This document shows, piece by piece, positions 1 through 6,908 of a DNA stretch of 41,567 nucleotides. Position 1 is the stretch's first letter, and each line of letters opens with the position of its first letter. Where the stretch lies: contig JAEUKZ010000124.1 of NCBI GenBank assembly GCA_016793045.1, forward strand, positions 1-41,567, given 5' to 3'. The stretch comes from Alphaproteobacteria bacterium. Its GTDB lineage: Bacteria > Pseudomonadota > Alphaproteobacteria > CACIAM-22H2. Under the pieces are notes generated by a model that saw only the letters and a list, made by a program, of their open reading frames with translations, did no database searches and had not been told where the DNA came from. Position numbers and translations under genes: made by a program.

Positions 1-627
1 ATCCCGACCATCCTCAAGGTCAACAGCTCGAACTCGCTCGCCCGCCCGAAGGACCAGGCGGTCACCGGCTCGGTGAAGGACGCGCTGCGTCTCGGCTGCG
101 CGGCGATCGGCTTCACGATCTATCCCGGCTCCGACGACCAGTTCGGCATGATGGAGGAGCTGCGCGCGCTCGCCGAGGAGGCGAAGGCCAACGGCATCGC
201 CGTGGTCACGTGGTCCTACCCGCGCGGCGGGGACCTCACCAAGGAAGCCGAGACCGCGATGGACATCACCGCCTATGCCGCGCACATGGCGGCGCTGCTC
301 GGCGCCCACATCATCAAGGTCAAGCCGCCGACCGCGGTGCTCGCGCAGGACGCGGCGAAGAAGGTCTACGAGAAGCAGGGCATCGACGTCTCGACGCTGT
401 CGGCGCGGATCAAGAACGTGGTGACGTCGTGCTTCAACGGCCGGCGCATCGTCGTGTTCTCCGGCGGCGAGGCCAAGGACGATGCCGGCATCCTCGCCGA
501 GGTGAAGGCGATCTACGAAGGCGGCGGCAACGGCTCGATCATCGGCCGCAACAGCTTCCAGCGCCCGCGCGACAAGGCGATCGAGCTGCTCGACTCGATC
601 ATCCAGGTCTATCAGGGCAAGGCTTGA
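1..627 (+). CDS. Class I fructose-bisphosphate aldolase (DhnA/FbaB type), 5' end cut off
   Basis: The reading frame is open from the first base of the window, so the true start lies upstream; about 208 C-terminal residues are present of the roughly 300 usual for this family. The protein resembles the archaeal-type class I aldolases (DeoC/FbaB/LacD fold), which cleave fructose 1,6-bisphosphate through a lysine Schiff base. The stretch [12 protein letters not shown] carries the candidate Schiff-base lysine, and the C-terminal [14 protein letters not shown] matches the phosphate-binding end of the barrel. Its stop codon overlaps the thiE start, suggesting co-translation. The family is clear; the exact sugar-phosphate substrate is inferred. 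Confidence 0.88.
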   Translation: MPTILKVNSSNSLARPKDQAVTGSVKDALRLGCAAIGFTIYPGSDDQFGMMEELRALAEEAKANGIAVVTWSYPRGGDLTKEAETAMDITAYAAHMAALLGAHIIKVKPPTAVLAQDAAKKVYEKQGIDVSTLSARIKNVVTSCFNGRRIVVFSGGEAKDDAGILAEVKAIYEGGGNGSIIGRNSFQRPRDKAIELLDSIIQVYQGKA

Positions 628-1262
628 GCGCGTCGCGCCTCTACCTGATCACGCCGCCGGCTTTCGAGCCGGCGGCGTTTTCGCTTCTGCTTGCCGCCGC
701 GCTCGATGCGGGCGACGTCGGTGCGGTACAGCTTCGCCTCAAGGACGCGAGCGACGACGCGATCAAGCGCGCGGCCGAGACGCTGCTGCGCGTCTGCAAC
801 GACCGTGACCGGCCGCTGATCGTCAACGACCGTCCCGACATCGCCAAGGCGGTCGGCGCCGACGGCGTCCATGTCGGCCAGCAGGACGCGTCGTATGCGG
901 AGGCGCGCCGGCTGCTCGGCCCCGACCGCATCGTCGGCGTGACCTGCCACGATTCGATCCATCTCGCGATGGAAGCGGCGGAGGCCGGCGCCGACTACGT
1001 CGCCTTCGGCGCGTTCTTTCCCAGCGGCACGAAGGAGAAGCCCGCCGCCAAGGCGTCGCCCGAGATTCTGCGGCACTGGAGCGACGCGACCACGGTGCCC
1101 TGCGTCGCCATCGGCGGCATCACGGTCGAGAATTGCGGCGCGCTGGTCGAAGCCGGCGCCGACTTCCTCGCCGTGGTCGGCGGCGTATGGACCTATCCGC
1201 AAGGCCCCGCCGCCGCGGTGAAGGCCTTCAACGCCGCGATCGCAGCGCACGGCAGGGGCTGA
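624..1262 (+). CDS. thiE: Thiamine phosphate synthase
   Basis: ThiE couples HMP pyrophosphate to the thiazole phosphate to give thiamine phosphate in the cytoplasm. The 212-residue product has the usual length and TIM-barrel motifs: [32 protein letters not shown] (diphosphate and Mg binding), [11 protein letters not shown] and the C-terminal AIGGITVEN phosphate loop. The start is a TTG that overlaps the TGA of the aldolase gene (TTGA), which places the [12 protein letters not shown]-terminus correctly; no ATG fits. Start-stop overlap suggests translational coupling to the aldolase. No TPP riboswitch is visible, as expected for a gene inside an operon. Confidence 0.93.
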   Translation: MSASRLYLITPPAFEPAAFSLLLAAALDAGDVGAVQLRLKDASDDAIKRAAETLLRVCNDRDRPLIVNDRPDIAKAVGADGVHVGQQDASYAEARRLLGPDRIVGVTCHDSIHLAMEAAEAGADYVAFGAFFPSGTKEKPAAKASPEILRHWSDATTVPCVAIGGITVENCGALVEAGADFLAVVGGVWTYPQGPAAAVKAFNAAIAAHGRG

Positions 1263-1269
1263 GGCAGGC

Positions 1270-2196
1270 CTACACCGGCGCGGCGGCGGTGCGCCGGCGC
1301 GCGCGGTGGCGCGCGATGCGCAGGCGGCCCTGCACCCACAGCACGACGCCCGACACGAGCAGGAAGACCAGCGCGATCGACGTGACCACGTTGATCACGC
1401 CGCCCCAGACGCCGCCGTAGACGCCTTCGTGGATCACCCGCGACCAGGCGCGCGGCAGCGCCTCCAGGCCGTCGCGGCCGACGCGGAAGGTCTTGAGCTC
1501 GCCGTCGACGGCGATGCGCGCGACGAGATTCGGTCCGAGCCTTCGGATCCAGCCGAGATTGGCGAGATCGTGGCCCGCGGCGACGAGGCGCACCGCTTCG
1601 ACCATCGGCAGCGGCGCCGCGCGCGGTGCTGGCGGCGGGGCGGCGGCGAGGCTGATGCCGAGGGCGAGGAAGAGGCCGGTCAGCGGGCTCGCGAAGACCA
1701 GCGGCAGCAGGAACCAGCCGGTCGCCTTGTGCCAGCCGAACAGGTTGTTGCGCAGCCGCGTCCAGCCCATCGCGACGCCAAGCACGACCAGCACCAGCAT
1801 CGCGACGGTCGATGCGGTCACCAGCCAGCCGAGATCGAGCAGGAGCGTTTCGTGCATCCGGCGCGCGGTGCGGAAGATCGTGGTGAGCGCGCTCGCGCCG
1901 GCGATTTCCTCGCCGCTGCGCAGATCGATCCAGCGCGCGGCGCCGCCGCCGCCGATCGTCAGCGCGCCGTCCTGCGGCACGATCGCGATCATGCGCGCCT
2001 GGCTCTGCGGGTCGAAGCGCTGAAGAGCCGCCTCGACCGCCGCCGGCGTGACGCTGCCCGGCGCGCGCGCCGCGGTGGCGACGATCGGCTCGAACGACAG
2101 CACCAGGCCGGTGGCGATCACCGCCAGCAGCGGCAGGGCGAAGACCAGGGCGGTCCAGCGATGAATGGACGCAAGAAGGGGGCGGATCGCGGTCAT
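1270..2196 (-). CDS. PepSY-associated transmembrane protein
   Basis: A 308-residue membrane protein with the PepSY_TM architecture. A first helix follows IHRWTALVFALPLLAVIATG, a periplasmic PepSY-like segment (EAALQRFDPQSQARMIAIVPQDGA) comes next, then three more helices near residues 135-155, 175-195 and 270-290. Such proteins occur in ferric-reductase-like and heme-handling systems, but function is not assigned here. I prefer the ATG at 2196, preceded by GGAG eight bases away, to an in-frame ATG at 2229 without a ribosome site. It lies downstream of the Spy-like gene with a hairpin between them, so the pair may be partly co-transcribed. It converges on thiE, seven bases away. Confidence 0.8.
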   Translation of the reverse strand: MTAIRPLLASIHRWTALVFALPLLAVIATGLVLSFEPIVATAARAPGSVTPAAVEAALQRFDPQSQARMIAIVPQDGALTIGGGGAARWIDLRSGEEIAGASALTTIFRTARRMHETLLLDLGWLVTASTVAMLVLVVLGVAMGWTRLRNNLFGWHKATGWFLLPLVFASPLTGLFLALGISLAAAPPPAPRAAPLPMVEAVRLVAAGHDLANLGWIRRLGPNLVARIAVDGELKTFRVGRDGLEALPRAWSRVIHEGVYGGVWGGVINVVTSIALVFLLVSGVVLWVQGRLRIARHRARRRTAAAPV

Positions 2197-2249
2197 GGCC
2201 GGGCTCCGGTTGGCGCCGCTCTTGAGCATGGCGGGCCGTTCATGAAAGA

Positions 2250-2275
2250 GGCGCCCGGCATCGCTGCCGGGCGCC
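2250..2275 (-). terminator. Hairpin between the Spy-like gene and the PepSY gene
   Basis: GGCGCCCGGCA and TGCCGGGCGCC form a perfect 11-bp stem around a 4-base loop, 24 bases after the Spy-like stop codon. On the minus strand it is followed by TCTTTCATG, a short T-rich run, which suits an intrinsic terminator or attenuator that lowers transcription into the PepSY gene. Termination strength is inferred. Confidence 0.6.
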
Positions 2276-2298
2276 CATCGTTCGTCGACCGGTCGACC

Positions 2299-2913
2299 TC
2301 AGCGGCTCGGCGCCGCAGGGGCGGCCGGGGCGTTCGCCGGCGCCTCGGGCGCGCCAGGACCGCCCGGACCGCGGCCGAAGCCCGGTCCGCCGGGGCCACC
2401 GCGCTCGCCGCGGCCGTGATGCCAGCCGCGCATGCCGCCGCGCCCGCCCGGACCCATGCGGCTCATCATCTGCGCGACGACCTCGCGCTGCTCGGGCGAC
2501 AGCGTCGCCTGGAACTGCGCCAGTGCCGGCCGCACGATGCGGATCGATTCGAGCGAAGCGGTCATGAAGCGCTCGCCCATGTCGAGCCGGCCGACGATGT
2601 CGCCGGGCTCGGGCGCCGCCGGCGGATTGGCGCACAGGCGCTGCATCGGCGCAGTGCCGGCGCGCACCGCGTCGGCGAGCTGGTTCCATGCCGGGCGCTG
2701 CTCGGCGCGCAGGTTGAGCTTGGTCTCGGTGTAGGCGAGCATGCCGGCGAGCCGCGCCGGACCGTCGGCGCACATGCGCTGGAAGTGGGCCATGCGGCCG
2801 CCCGGGCCGCGGCCCTGTGCGAGCGCGTCGGCTCCGTAGGTCAGTGCGCCGAGACCGACCGCACCGCCGATGGCAAGGGCGGCCGCCGTCGCGATGATGG
2901 TCTTGCGTTTCAT
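2299..2913 (-). CDS. Spy/CpxP-like periplasmic protein (LTxxQ motif)
   Basis: A 204-residue exported protein. An N-terminal signal peptide (MKRKTIIATAAALAIGGAVG, cleaved near DALAQG) precedes a helical domain with two LTxxQ-type motifs, NLRAEQRPAWNQL and TLSPEQREVVAQMM, typical of the Spy/CpxP/zinc-resistance family of periplasmic chaperones and stress sensors. The C-terminus is a low-complexity Gly/Arg/Pro/Ala tail with GMRGWHHGRGER, which might bind metal. The ATG at 2913 is preceded by AGGAG. A 17-bp palindrome 92 bases upstream matches one ahead of the response regulator at 6909, so control by that two-component system is likely. In known systems Spy and CpxP are targets of Bae/Cpx-type regulators; the specific stress here is unknown. 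Confidence 0.85.
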   Translation of the reverse strand: MKRKTIIATAAALAIGGAVGLGALTYGADALAQGRGPGGRMAHFQRMCADGPARLAGMLAYTETKLNLRAEQRPAWNQLADAVRAGTAPMQRLCANPPAAPEPGDIVGRLDMGERFMTASLESIRIVRPALAQFQATLSPEQREVVAQMMSRMGPGGRGGMRGWHHGRGERGGPGGPGFGRGPGGPGAPEAPANAPAAPAAPSR

Positions 2914-3005
2914 CGAATTCACTCCTGTTGAAGCGGCCAGTCCCGGCCGTCGCATTGGACAATAGACCCGCCCACCTTGCGGGCGATGTCGGATGGGTTT
3001 CGACG

Positions 3006-3022
3006 TGTAACAGTTTGTTGCA
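3006..3022 (-). promoter_or_regulatory. Candidate response-regulator box upstream of the Spy-like gene
   Basis: Read on the minus strand, toward the Spy-like gene, the site is TGCAACAAACTGTTACA: 6-bp inverted arms with one mismatch around a 5-bp spacer. It matches the site at 6844-6860 (TGTAACCAAGTGTTACA) at 14 of 17 positions in the same orientation relative to its gene. The regulator encoded at 6909 is the inferred binder. Confidence 0.55.
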
Positions 3023-3047
3023 ACCCCTTCGGCGCTCGCGGCCGCGA

Positions 3048-3491
3048 TCATGGTTGCGCCGCAGCCTCCGCGACCCATGCGGCGATCTGCCGCGCGGGCA
3101 TCGCGCCGCTGCGCCGCGCCACCTCGCGCCCGCGCGCGAACAGGGCGATCGTCGGCACGCTCTGGATCCCGAGCTCGGCGGCGAGCGCCGGGGCGGCGTC
3201 GATGTCGACCTTGGCGAGGCGGACGCGCGGTTCGAGCAGGCTCGCGGCCCGTTCGAATTCGGGCGCCATCGTCCGGCACGGCCCGCACCACGTCGCCCAG
3301 AAGTCGACCAGGAGCGGGATGTCGTCGCCGCGCAGATGCGCGCGGAACGCCGCGTCGTCGAGCGCCACCGGATGGCCGTCGAACAGCGGCGCCTTGCAGG
3401 CGCCGCAGCGCGGCGCTTCGGCGAGGCGCGCGGCCGGCAGCCGGTTGGCGACGCCGCAATGCGGGCAGAGGACGTGGATCGGATCGGGCAT
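3048..3491 (-). CDS. trxC: Thioredoxin 2 (zinc-binding thioredoxin)
   Basis: A 147-residue cytoplasmic thioredoxin of the TrxC type. The N-terminal zinc ribbon has Cys9-x2-Cys12 and Cys29-x2-Cys32, followed by a thioredoxin fold with the active site WCGPC (Cys69, Cys72) and the cis-proline loop QSVPTIALF. TrxC reduces protein disulfides and is usually stress-induced. GGAG lies 8 bases before the ATG at 3491. It is third in a minus-strand unit with a persulfide-type ArsR repressor and a small ORF, opposite a sulfide oxidase gene. This context suggests reduction of protein persulfides or disulfides formed during sulfide stress (inference). Confidence 0.93.
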   Translation of the reverse strand: MPDPIHVLCPHCGVANRLPAARLAEAPRCGACKAPLFDGHPVALDDAAFRAHLRGDDIPLLVDFWATWCGPCRTMAPEFERAASLLEPRVRLAKVDIDAAPALAAELGIQSVPTIALFARGREVARRSGAMPARQIAAWVAEAAAQP

Positions 3492-3502
3492 CGCAGTCTC
3501 CT

Positions 3503-3601
3503 TCAGGTCGGATCGCGCAGGTCGCGATCGATGACGCGGATGAGCGGCGGCGTCGGTGCCGCCGCGGGCGCCTTCGGCGGGTGATGCGGTTCGCAGCTCA
3601 T
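3503..3601 (-). CDS. Small proline-rich ORF (32 residues) coupled to the ArsR regulator
   Basis: An ATG overlaps the stop codon of the upstream ArsR gene (ATGA), and the ORF ends 11 bases before trxC. The 32-residue product begins MSCEPHHPPKAPAAAPTPP and ends RVIDRDLRDPT; it has one cysteine, two adjacent histidines and a proline-rich centre. There is no signal peptide or membrane segment. I do not recognise a family. The exact ATGA overlap and the tight fit between two real genes favour translation, but composition alone does not prove it. Confidence 0.45.
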   Translation of the reverse strand: MSCEPHHPPKAPAAAPTPPLIRVIDRDLRDPT

Positions 3602-3939
3602 GCCGCCGGCCGCCGGCCGGGCGGCGGGCAGAAGATGTCGCGCAGCGCCCCGATCAACCGGGCGACGCGCGGATCGGCAAGTCGATAGTGAATCGTCGTG
3701 CCGGCACGCCGGGTGGCGACCAGTCCGTCCTCGCGCAGCCGCCCGAGATGCTGAGACAGCGCGGACTGCGACAGCCCGACGAGGTCGGCGAGTTGGCCGA
3801 CCGTCGCCTCGCCGGCGACGGTGAGGTGGCACAGCAGCAGCAGCCGCCGCTCGTTGGCGAGCTGGCGCAGCAACGCTGCCGCTTCGGCGGCACGGGGTGC
3901 GAGATCGTCGTGGTCCATCATGTCTCGGTCTTGATCCAC
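3598..3939 (-). CDS. ArsR-family persulfide-responsive repressor (SqrR/BigR-like)
   Basis: A winged-helix repressor of 113 residues if begun at the GTG at 3939; ATGs at 3921 and 3918 are plausible alternatives. The recognition helix is in VGQLADLVGLSQSALSQHLGRLREDGL, followed by the wing ATRRAGTTIHYRL. It has exactly two cysteines, Cys37 in the LLLLCHL helix and Cys104 in DIFCPP. Their 67-residue spacing is very close to the Cys41/Cys107 pair of Rhodobacter SqrR, which senses sulfide by forming a polysulfide bridge. It is divergent from a sulfide:quinone oxidoreductase operon and upstream of trxC, so it probably represses both sides until reactive sulfur species appear. A metal-sensing ArsR is less likely because no metal-site cysteine cluster is present. 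Confidence 0.87.
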   Translation of the reverse strand: MDQDRDMMDHDDLAPRAAEAAALLRQLANERRLLLLCHLTVAGEATVGQLADLVGLSQSALSQHLGRLREDGLVATRRAGTTIHYRLADPRVARLIGALRDIFCPPPGRRPAA

Positions 3940-3955
3940 GCTAATGTAGCAAATC

Positions 3956-3985
3956 CTTATATAAGAAGAATGTGATGCAAATCAA
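3956..3985. promoter_or_regulatory. Divergent promoter region with AT-rich palindrome and FNR/FixK-like box
   Basis: CTTATATAAG (3956-3965) is a perfect 10-bp palindrome. On the minus strand TATAAG is a good -10, 18 bases from a TTGATT -35 (3980-3985), giving a plausible promoter for the repressor-trxC unit. GTGATGCAAATCAA (3972-3985) matches the FNR/FixK consensus TTGAT-N4-ATCAA at 9 of 10 positions and overlaps that -35. The palindrome covering the -10 is a likely operator for the ArsR repressor. Binding by either protein is inferred. Confidence 0.5.
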
Positions 3986-4037
3986 AGTGCGGTCCGGATC
4001 CCCGGCGGATCGCGTCAGCTGCGGATAATTCATGCAA

Positions 4038-4053
4038 TATCAAATGGTTGATA
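4038..4053. promoter_or_regulatory. Inverted repeat upstream of the anion channel-SQR operon
   Basis: TATCAA-ATGG-TTGATA has perfect 6-bp arms and lies 19 bases before the ATG at 4073. Its position suits an operator near the start of the plus-strand transcript. It differs in sequence from the palindrome at 3956, so it may bind a different factor. Confidence 0.4.
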
Positions 4054-4072
4054 AGATCGTGATGAGGCCGCG

Positions 4073-5050
4073 ATGAGCGCCGGTGCTGCGGCTGGCGGCG
4101 CCGGCGCGCGGCTTGCTCATCTCCCGCTGCCGCTTTTCGCGGTGCCGATGGGCATCGGCGGCCTCGGGCTCGCGTGGCGCGAGGCGGGACGTGTGCTTGG
4201 CGCGCCGACGCTGATCGGCGAAGGTCTGCTGGCGCTCACCGCGCTGCTGTGGGCCGCGATCGTCGCCCTGCATGCGTTGCGCGCGGTGCATCATCCGGAC
4301 GCTCTGCGCGCCGATCTGCGTCACCCCGTGCGCGCGGCGTTCGTCGGCGCGGTGACGATCGGCTTGATGATCGTCGCCGGCGGACTGATCCCCCATGCGC
4401 CCGATCTCGCGGCCGCGATCTGGCTTCCGGCGGCGCTGCTTCACGTCGCGATCGCCGCCGTCACGGTGCGCGATCTGCTGACGGCGCCCCGCGAGTCCGC
4501 CGCGCTGGCGCCGCCGCTGCTCATTCCCCTCGTCGGCAACATCCTCGCGCCGGTGTTCGGGGTGCGGCTCGGGTTCGAGGCGCTGTCGTGGATGCTGTTC
4601 GGGATCGGCGCCTTGCTGTGGGCGGTCCTGCAGCCGCTGCTGCTGGGCCGTCTCGTCACCGGGCCGGCCTTGCCGCCGCGCCTGCGGCCGACGCTGGTGA
4701 TCCTGCTCGCGCCGCCTGCGGTCGGCAGCCTGGCCCTCGCGCAGCTCTCGGGCGGCTTCGGCGCGGCGGCGCTCGCGGTCTTCGGCCTCGCGCTGTTCTT
4801 CGCGATCGTCGTCGCGACGCTGATCGGCGAGTTCGCGCGATCGCCGTTCGCGATGTCGTGGTGGGGCTGGACATTCCCGAGCGCGGCCTTTGCGGCAGCC
4901 GCCCTGGCCGCGGCGCACGCCTATCCGGCGCCGTGGCAGGCGGGGCCGCTGTGGGCCGCGCTGCTCGCAGCAACCGCCATCGTCGTCATGGTCGCCGCAC
5001 GCACGCTGCGCGCCGCGGCCGCAGGCCACCTCCTGCAGCCGGAGGGGTAG
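4073..5050 (+). CDS. SLAC1/TehA-type anion channel family protein
   Basis: A 325-residue integral membrane protein with about ten hydrophobic helices, the size and pattern of the TehA/SLAC1/Mae1 (TDT) family. Family-like signatures are LPLPLFAVPMGIGGLGLAWREA in the first helix and LVGNILAPVFGVRLGFEALSWMLFGIG midway. Members conduct anions such as sulfite, nitrate, dicarboxylates or tellurite. As first gene of an operon with sulfide:quinone oxidoreductase, behind a persulfide-type repressor, a role moving sulfite or another inorganic sulfur anion is the best guess. Two candidate operators lie in the 133-bp upstream region. Confidence 0.82.
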   Translation: MSAGAAAGGAGARLAHLPLPLFAVPMGIGGLGLAWREAGRVLGAPTLIGEGLLALTALLWAAIVALHALRAVHHPDALRADLRHPVRAAFVGAVTIGLMIVAGGLIPHAPDLAAAIWLPAALLHVAIAAVTVRDLLTAPRESAALAPPLLIPLVGNILAPVFGVRLGFEALSWMLFGIGALLWAVLQPLLLGRLVTGPALPPRLRPTLVILLAPPAVGSLALAQLSGGFGAAALAVFGLALFFAIVVATLIGEFARSPFAMSWWGWTFPSAAFAAAALAAAHAYPAPWQAGPLWAALLAATAIVVMVAARTLRAAAAGHLLQPEG

Positions 5051-5106
5051 TCCGCGCGAAGCGATTCCACCAACCGGATCCCGGAAACACGGAAAGGGAG
5101 CGAACG

Positions 5107-6444
5107 ATGCCTATCACCTCGAACAGCACGGACCTGCCGGCGGCGCCCGGGCGGCGGCGCTTCATCATCGGCGGCGCCGCAGCGGCTGCGCTCGCCGGCG
5201 TCGCGACCGCGACGGGCGCACCGGCGCAGACGCAGACGCGTGCGCGCGTCGTCATTGCCGGCGGCGGCGCGGCCGGGCTCGCGACCGCGGCGCGCCTGTC
5301 ACGCCGGCTCGCCGGCGCGGAGATCACGATCCTCGATCGCCGCCGCGAGCACTTCTATCAGCCCGGCTTCACGCTGGTCGCCGCGGGCCTCAAGGGCCCT
5401 TCCTATGTGACCGGCGCGACCGGCGACTTCGTGCCCGCCGGCGTCCGCTGGATCGAGGAGAGCGCGGCGGAATTCGACCCCGCCGGCAGGAAGGTGGTGA
5501 CCGACGCGGGCCGCACGCTGCCCTATGACTTCCTCGTGGTCGCAACCGGGCTGACGCTGGACTACGGCGCGATCGCGGGCATGGACGTCGCCCGCATCGG
5601 GCAGGACGGGCTGGGCTCGGTGTACGCAAGCCCGCAGGCCGCGGCCGCGACCTGGGCGGCGATGTCGAGCTTCGCCGATCGCGGCGGCGTCGCCCTGTTC
5701 GGCCGGCCGTCGACCGAAATGAAGTGCGCCGGCGCGCCGCTCAAGTATGCGTTCCTCACCGACGACACGCTGCGCCGACGCGGCACGCGCGGCCGGGCGG
5801 AATTGATCTACAACGCGCACAACCGCGTGCTGTTCAGCGTGCCGATCGTCGCGGAGAAGGTCCGCATGCTCTATCGCGACCGCGGCATCCGCACCAACTA
5901 CGAGCACGAGCTGCAGGCGATCGACATCGGCCGCAAGGTCGCGACCTTCCGCACGCCGGGCGGCCCGAAGGAGCTGCAATACGACTTCATCAACGTCGTG
6001 CCGCCGATGCGCGCGCCGGAGGCGGTGCGCAACAGCCCGCTGCGCTGGCAGACCGGACCGTTTGCCGCCGACGGCTGGATCGAGGTCGATCGCGCGACGC
6101 TGCGCCATTCGCGCTTTGCGGAGGTCTTTGCGGTCGGCGATGTCGCCGGGGTGCCCAAGGGCAAGACCGCGGCGAGCGTGAAATGGCAGGTGCCGGTCGC
6201 GGTCGACCATCTGGTCGCGCAGATCGCCGGCCGGACGTCCGACGCGCGCTACAACGGCTACACCTCGTGCCCGCTGATCACCCGGATCGGGCGCGCGATG
6301 CTGGTCGAGTTCGACTACGAGGACAATCTGCAGCCGTCCTTCCCCGGCGTCATCGCGCCGCTCGAGGAGCTGTGGATCACCTGGATGATGAAGATCGTCG
6401 CGCTGAAGCCGACCTATCTCGCCATGCTGCGCGGCATGGCCTGA
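5107..6444 (+). CDS. sqr: Sulfide:quinone oxidoreductase, type II-like, with twin-arginine signal
   Basis: A 445-residue flavoprotein that oxidises sulfide and passes electrons to quinone at the membrane. A twin-arginine leader (GRRRFIIGGAAAAALAG, residues 15-31) precedes a Rossmann motif GGGAAG (52-57), a second FAD-contact region VFAVGDVAG (340-348) and a C-terminal amphipathic region (ELWITWMMKIVALKP) suited to membrane attachment. Cys207 in STEMKCAGAPLKYAF and Cys388 in YTSCPL are the only cysteines. This matches the two-cysteine type II class, which includes mitochondrial SQOR, rather than three-cysteine type I enzymes. The Tat leader implies export in folded form to the periplasmic face. 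The ATG at 5107 follows AAGGGAGCGAACG. Confidence 0.9.
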   Translation: MPITSNSTDLPAAPGRRRFIIGGAAAAALAGVATATGAPAQTQTRARVVIAGGGAAGLATAARLSRRLAGAEITILDRRREHFYQPGFTLVAAGLKGPSYVTGATGDFVPAGVRWIEESAAEFDPAGRKVVTDAGRTLPYDFLVVATGLTLDYGAIAGMDVARIGQDGLGSVYASPQAAAATWAAMSSFADRGGVALFGRPSTEMKCAGAPLKYAFLTDDTLRRRGTRGRAELIYNAHNRVLFSVPIVAEKVRMLYRDRGIRTNYEHELQAIDIGRKVATFRTPGGPKELQYDFINVVPPMRAPEAVRNSPLRWQTGPFAADGWIEVDRATLRHSRFAEVFAVGDVAGVPKGKTAASVKWQVPVAVDHLVAQIAGRTSDARYNGYTSCPLITRIGRAMLVEFDYEDNLQPSFPGVIAPLEELWITWMMKIVALKPTYLAMLRGMA

Positions 6445-6464
6445 ACGCACAAGGAGATCGGACC

Positions 6465-6809
6465 ATGAAGGAACTCGACGTCGCCACGTTCCTGGCGGTG
6501 TTTCAGGAAATGCTCGGGCCGCTGCTCTGGGCGCTGATCGCGCTGGCGGCCGCAGCGACGGTCCTCTTCGTCTGGGTGATGCTGCGCGACCGCGGCTTGC
6601 GGCCGCGCCGCCTCGTCTGGGCGGAGGTCGCCGGCCTCGCCGGCGGGATCGCCGCCGTGCTGTTCATGCTCGCGGTGACGCAGTCGCAGCTCGCCGACAT
6701 CGGCGGGCCGGTCGACTGGGTGCTGGTCGCTGTGATCTTCGTCGCCGGCGGCGTCGGCACGGTCGTCGCCGCCTACGGCGTCCTGGGGGCGCTGCGCCAC
6801 CTCGCCTGA
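6465..6809 (+). CDS. Small three-helix membrane protein of the sulfide operon (DUF5368-like)
   Basis: A 114-residue protein with three hydrophobic helices, near residues 15-37 (MLGPLLWALIALAAAATVLF), 51-72 and 84-108, separated by the basic loop RDRGLRPRRL. It follows the SQR gene by 20 bases with a strong AAGGAG site, so it belongs to the same transcript. From memory it resembles DUF5368 proteins found beside SQR genes in Rhodobacter relatives; that assignment needs a profile search. It could help anchor or assemble the oxidoreductase, but no function is known. Confidence 0.75.
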   Translation: MKELDVATFLAVFQEMLGPLLWALIALAAAATVLFVWVMLRDRGLRPRRLVWAEVAGLAGGIAAVLFMLAVTQSQLADIGGPVDWVLVAVIFVAGGVGTVVAAYGVLGALRHLA

Positions 6810-6843
6810 CGGAGCCGCCGCGACCGGTCGCCTCGCGCGCGCC

Positions 6844-6860
6844 TGTAACCAAGTGTTACA
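6844..6860 (+). promoter_or_regulatory. Candidate response-regulator box upstream of its own gene
   Basis: TGTAACCAAGTGTTACA is an inverted repeat with perfect 6-bp arms (TGTAAC/GTTACA) and a 5-bp spacer, 48 bases before the response regulator ATG. A near copy in the same orientation lies upstream of the Spy-like gene at 3006-3022. It is probably an autoregulatory binding site for the encoded OmpR-type regulator. Confidence 0.6.
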
Positions 6861-6908
6861 ATTTGCGGCGCGCGCGGGCCGATTCGCGCGTTAGATTCAC
6901 CGTCAGCG

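Noticed and set aside
1306-2931. Long plus-strand open frame opposite the PepSY and Spy-like genes
   Set aside because: Composition is dominated by Arg, Ala, His and Gln with no fold-like pattern, while the minus-strand genes have clear signal peptides, membrane helices and ribosome sites.
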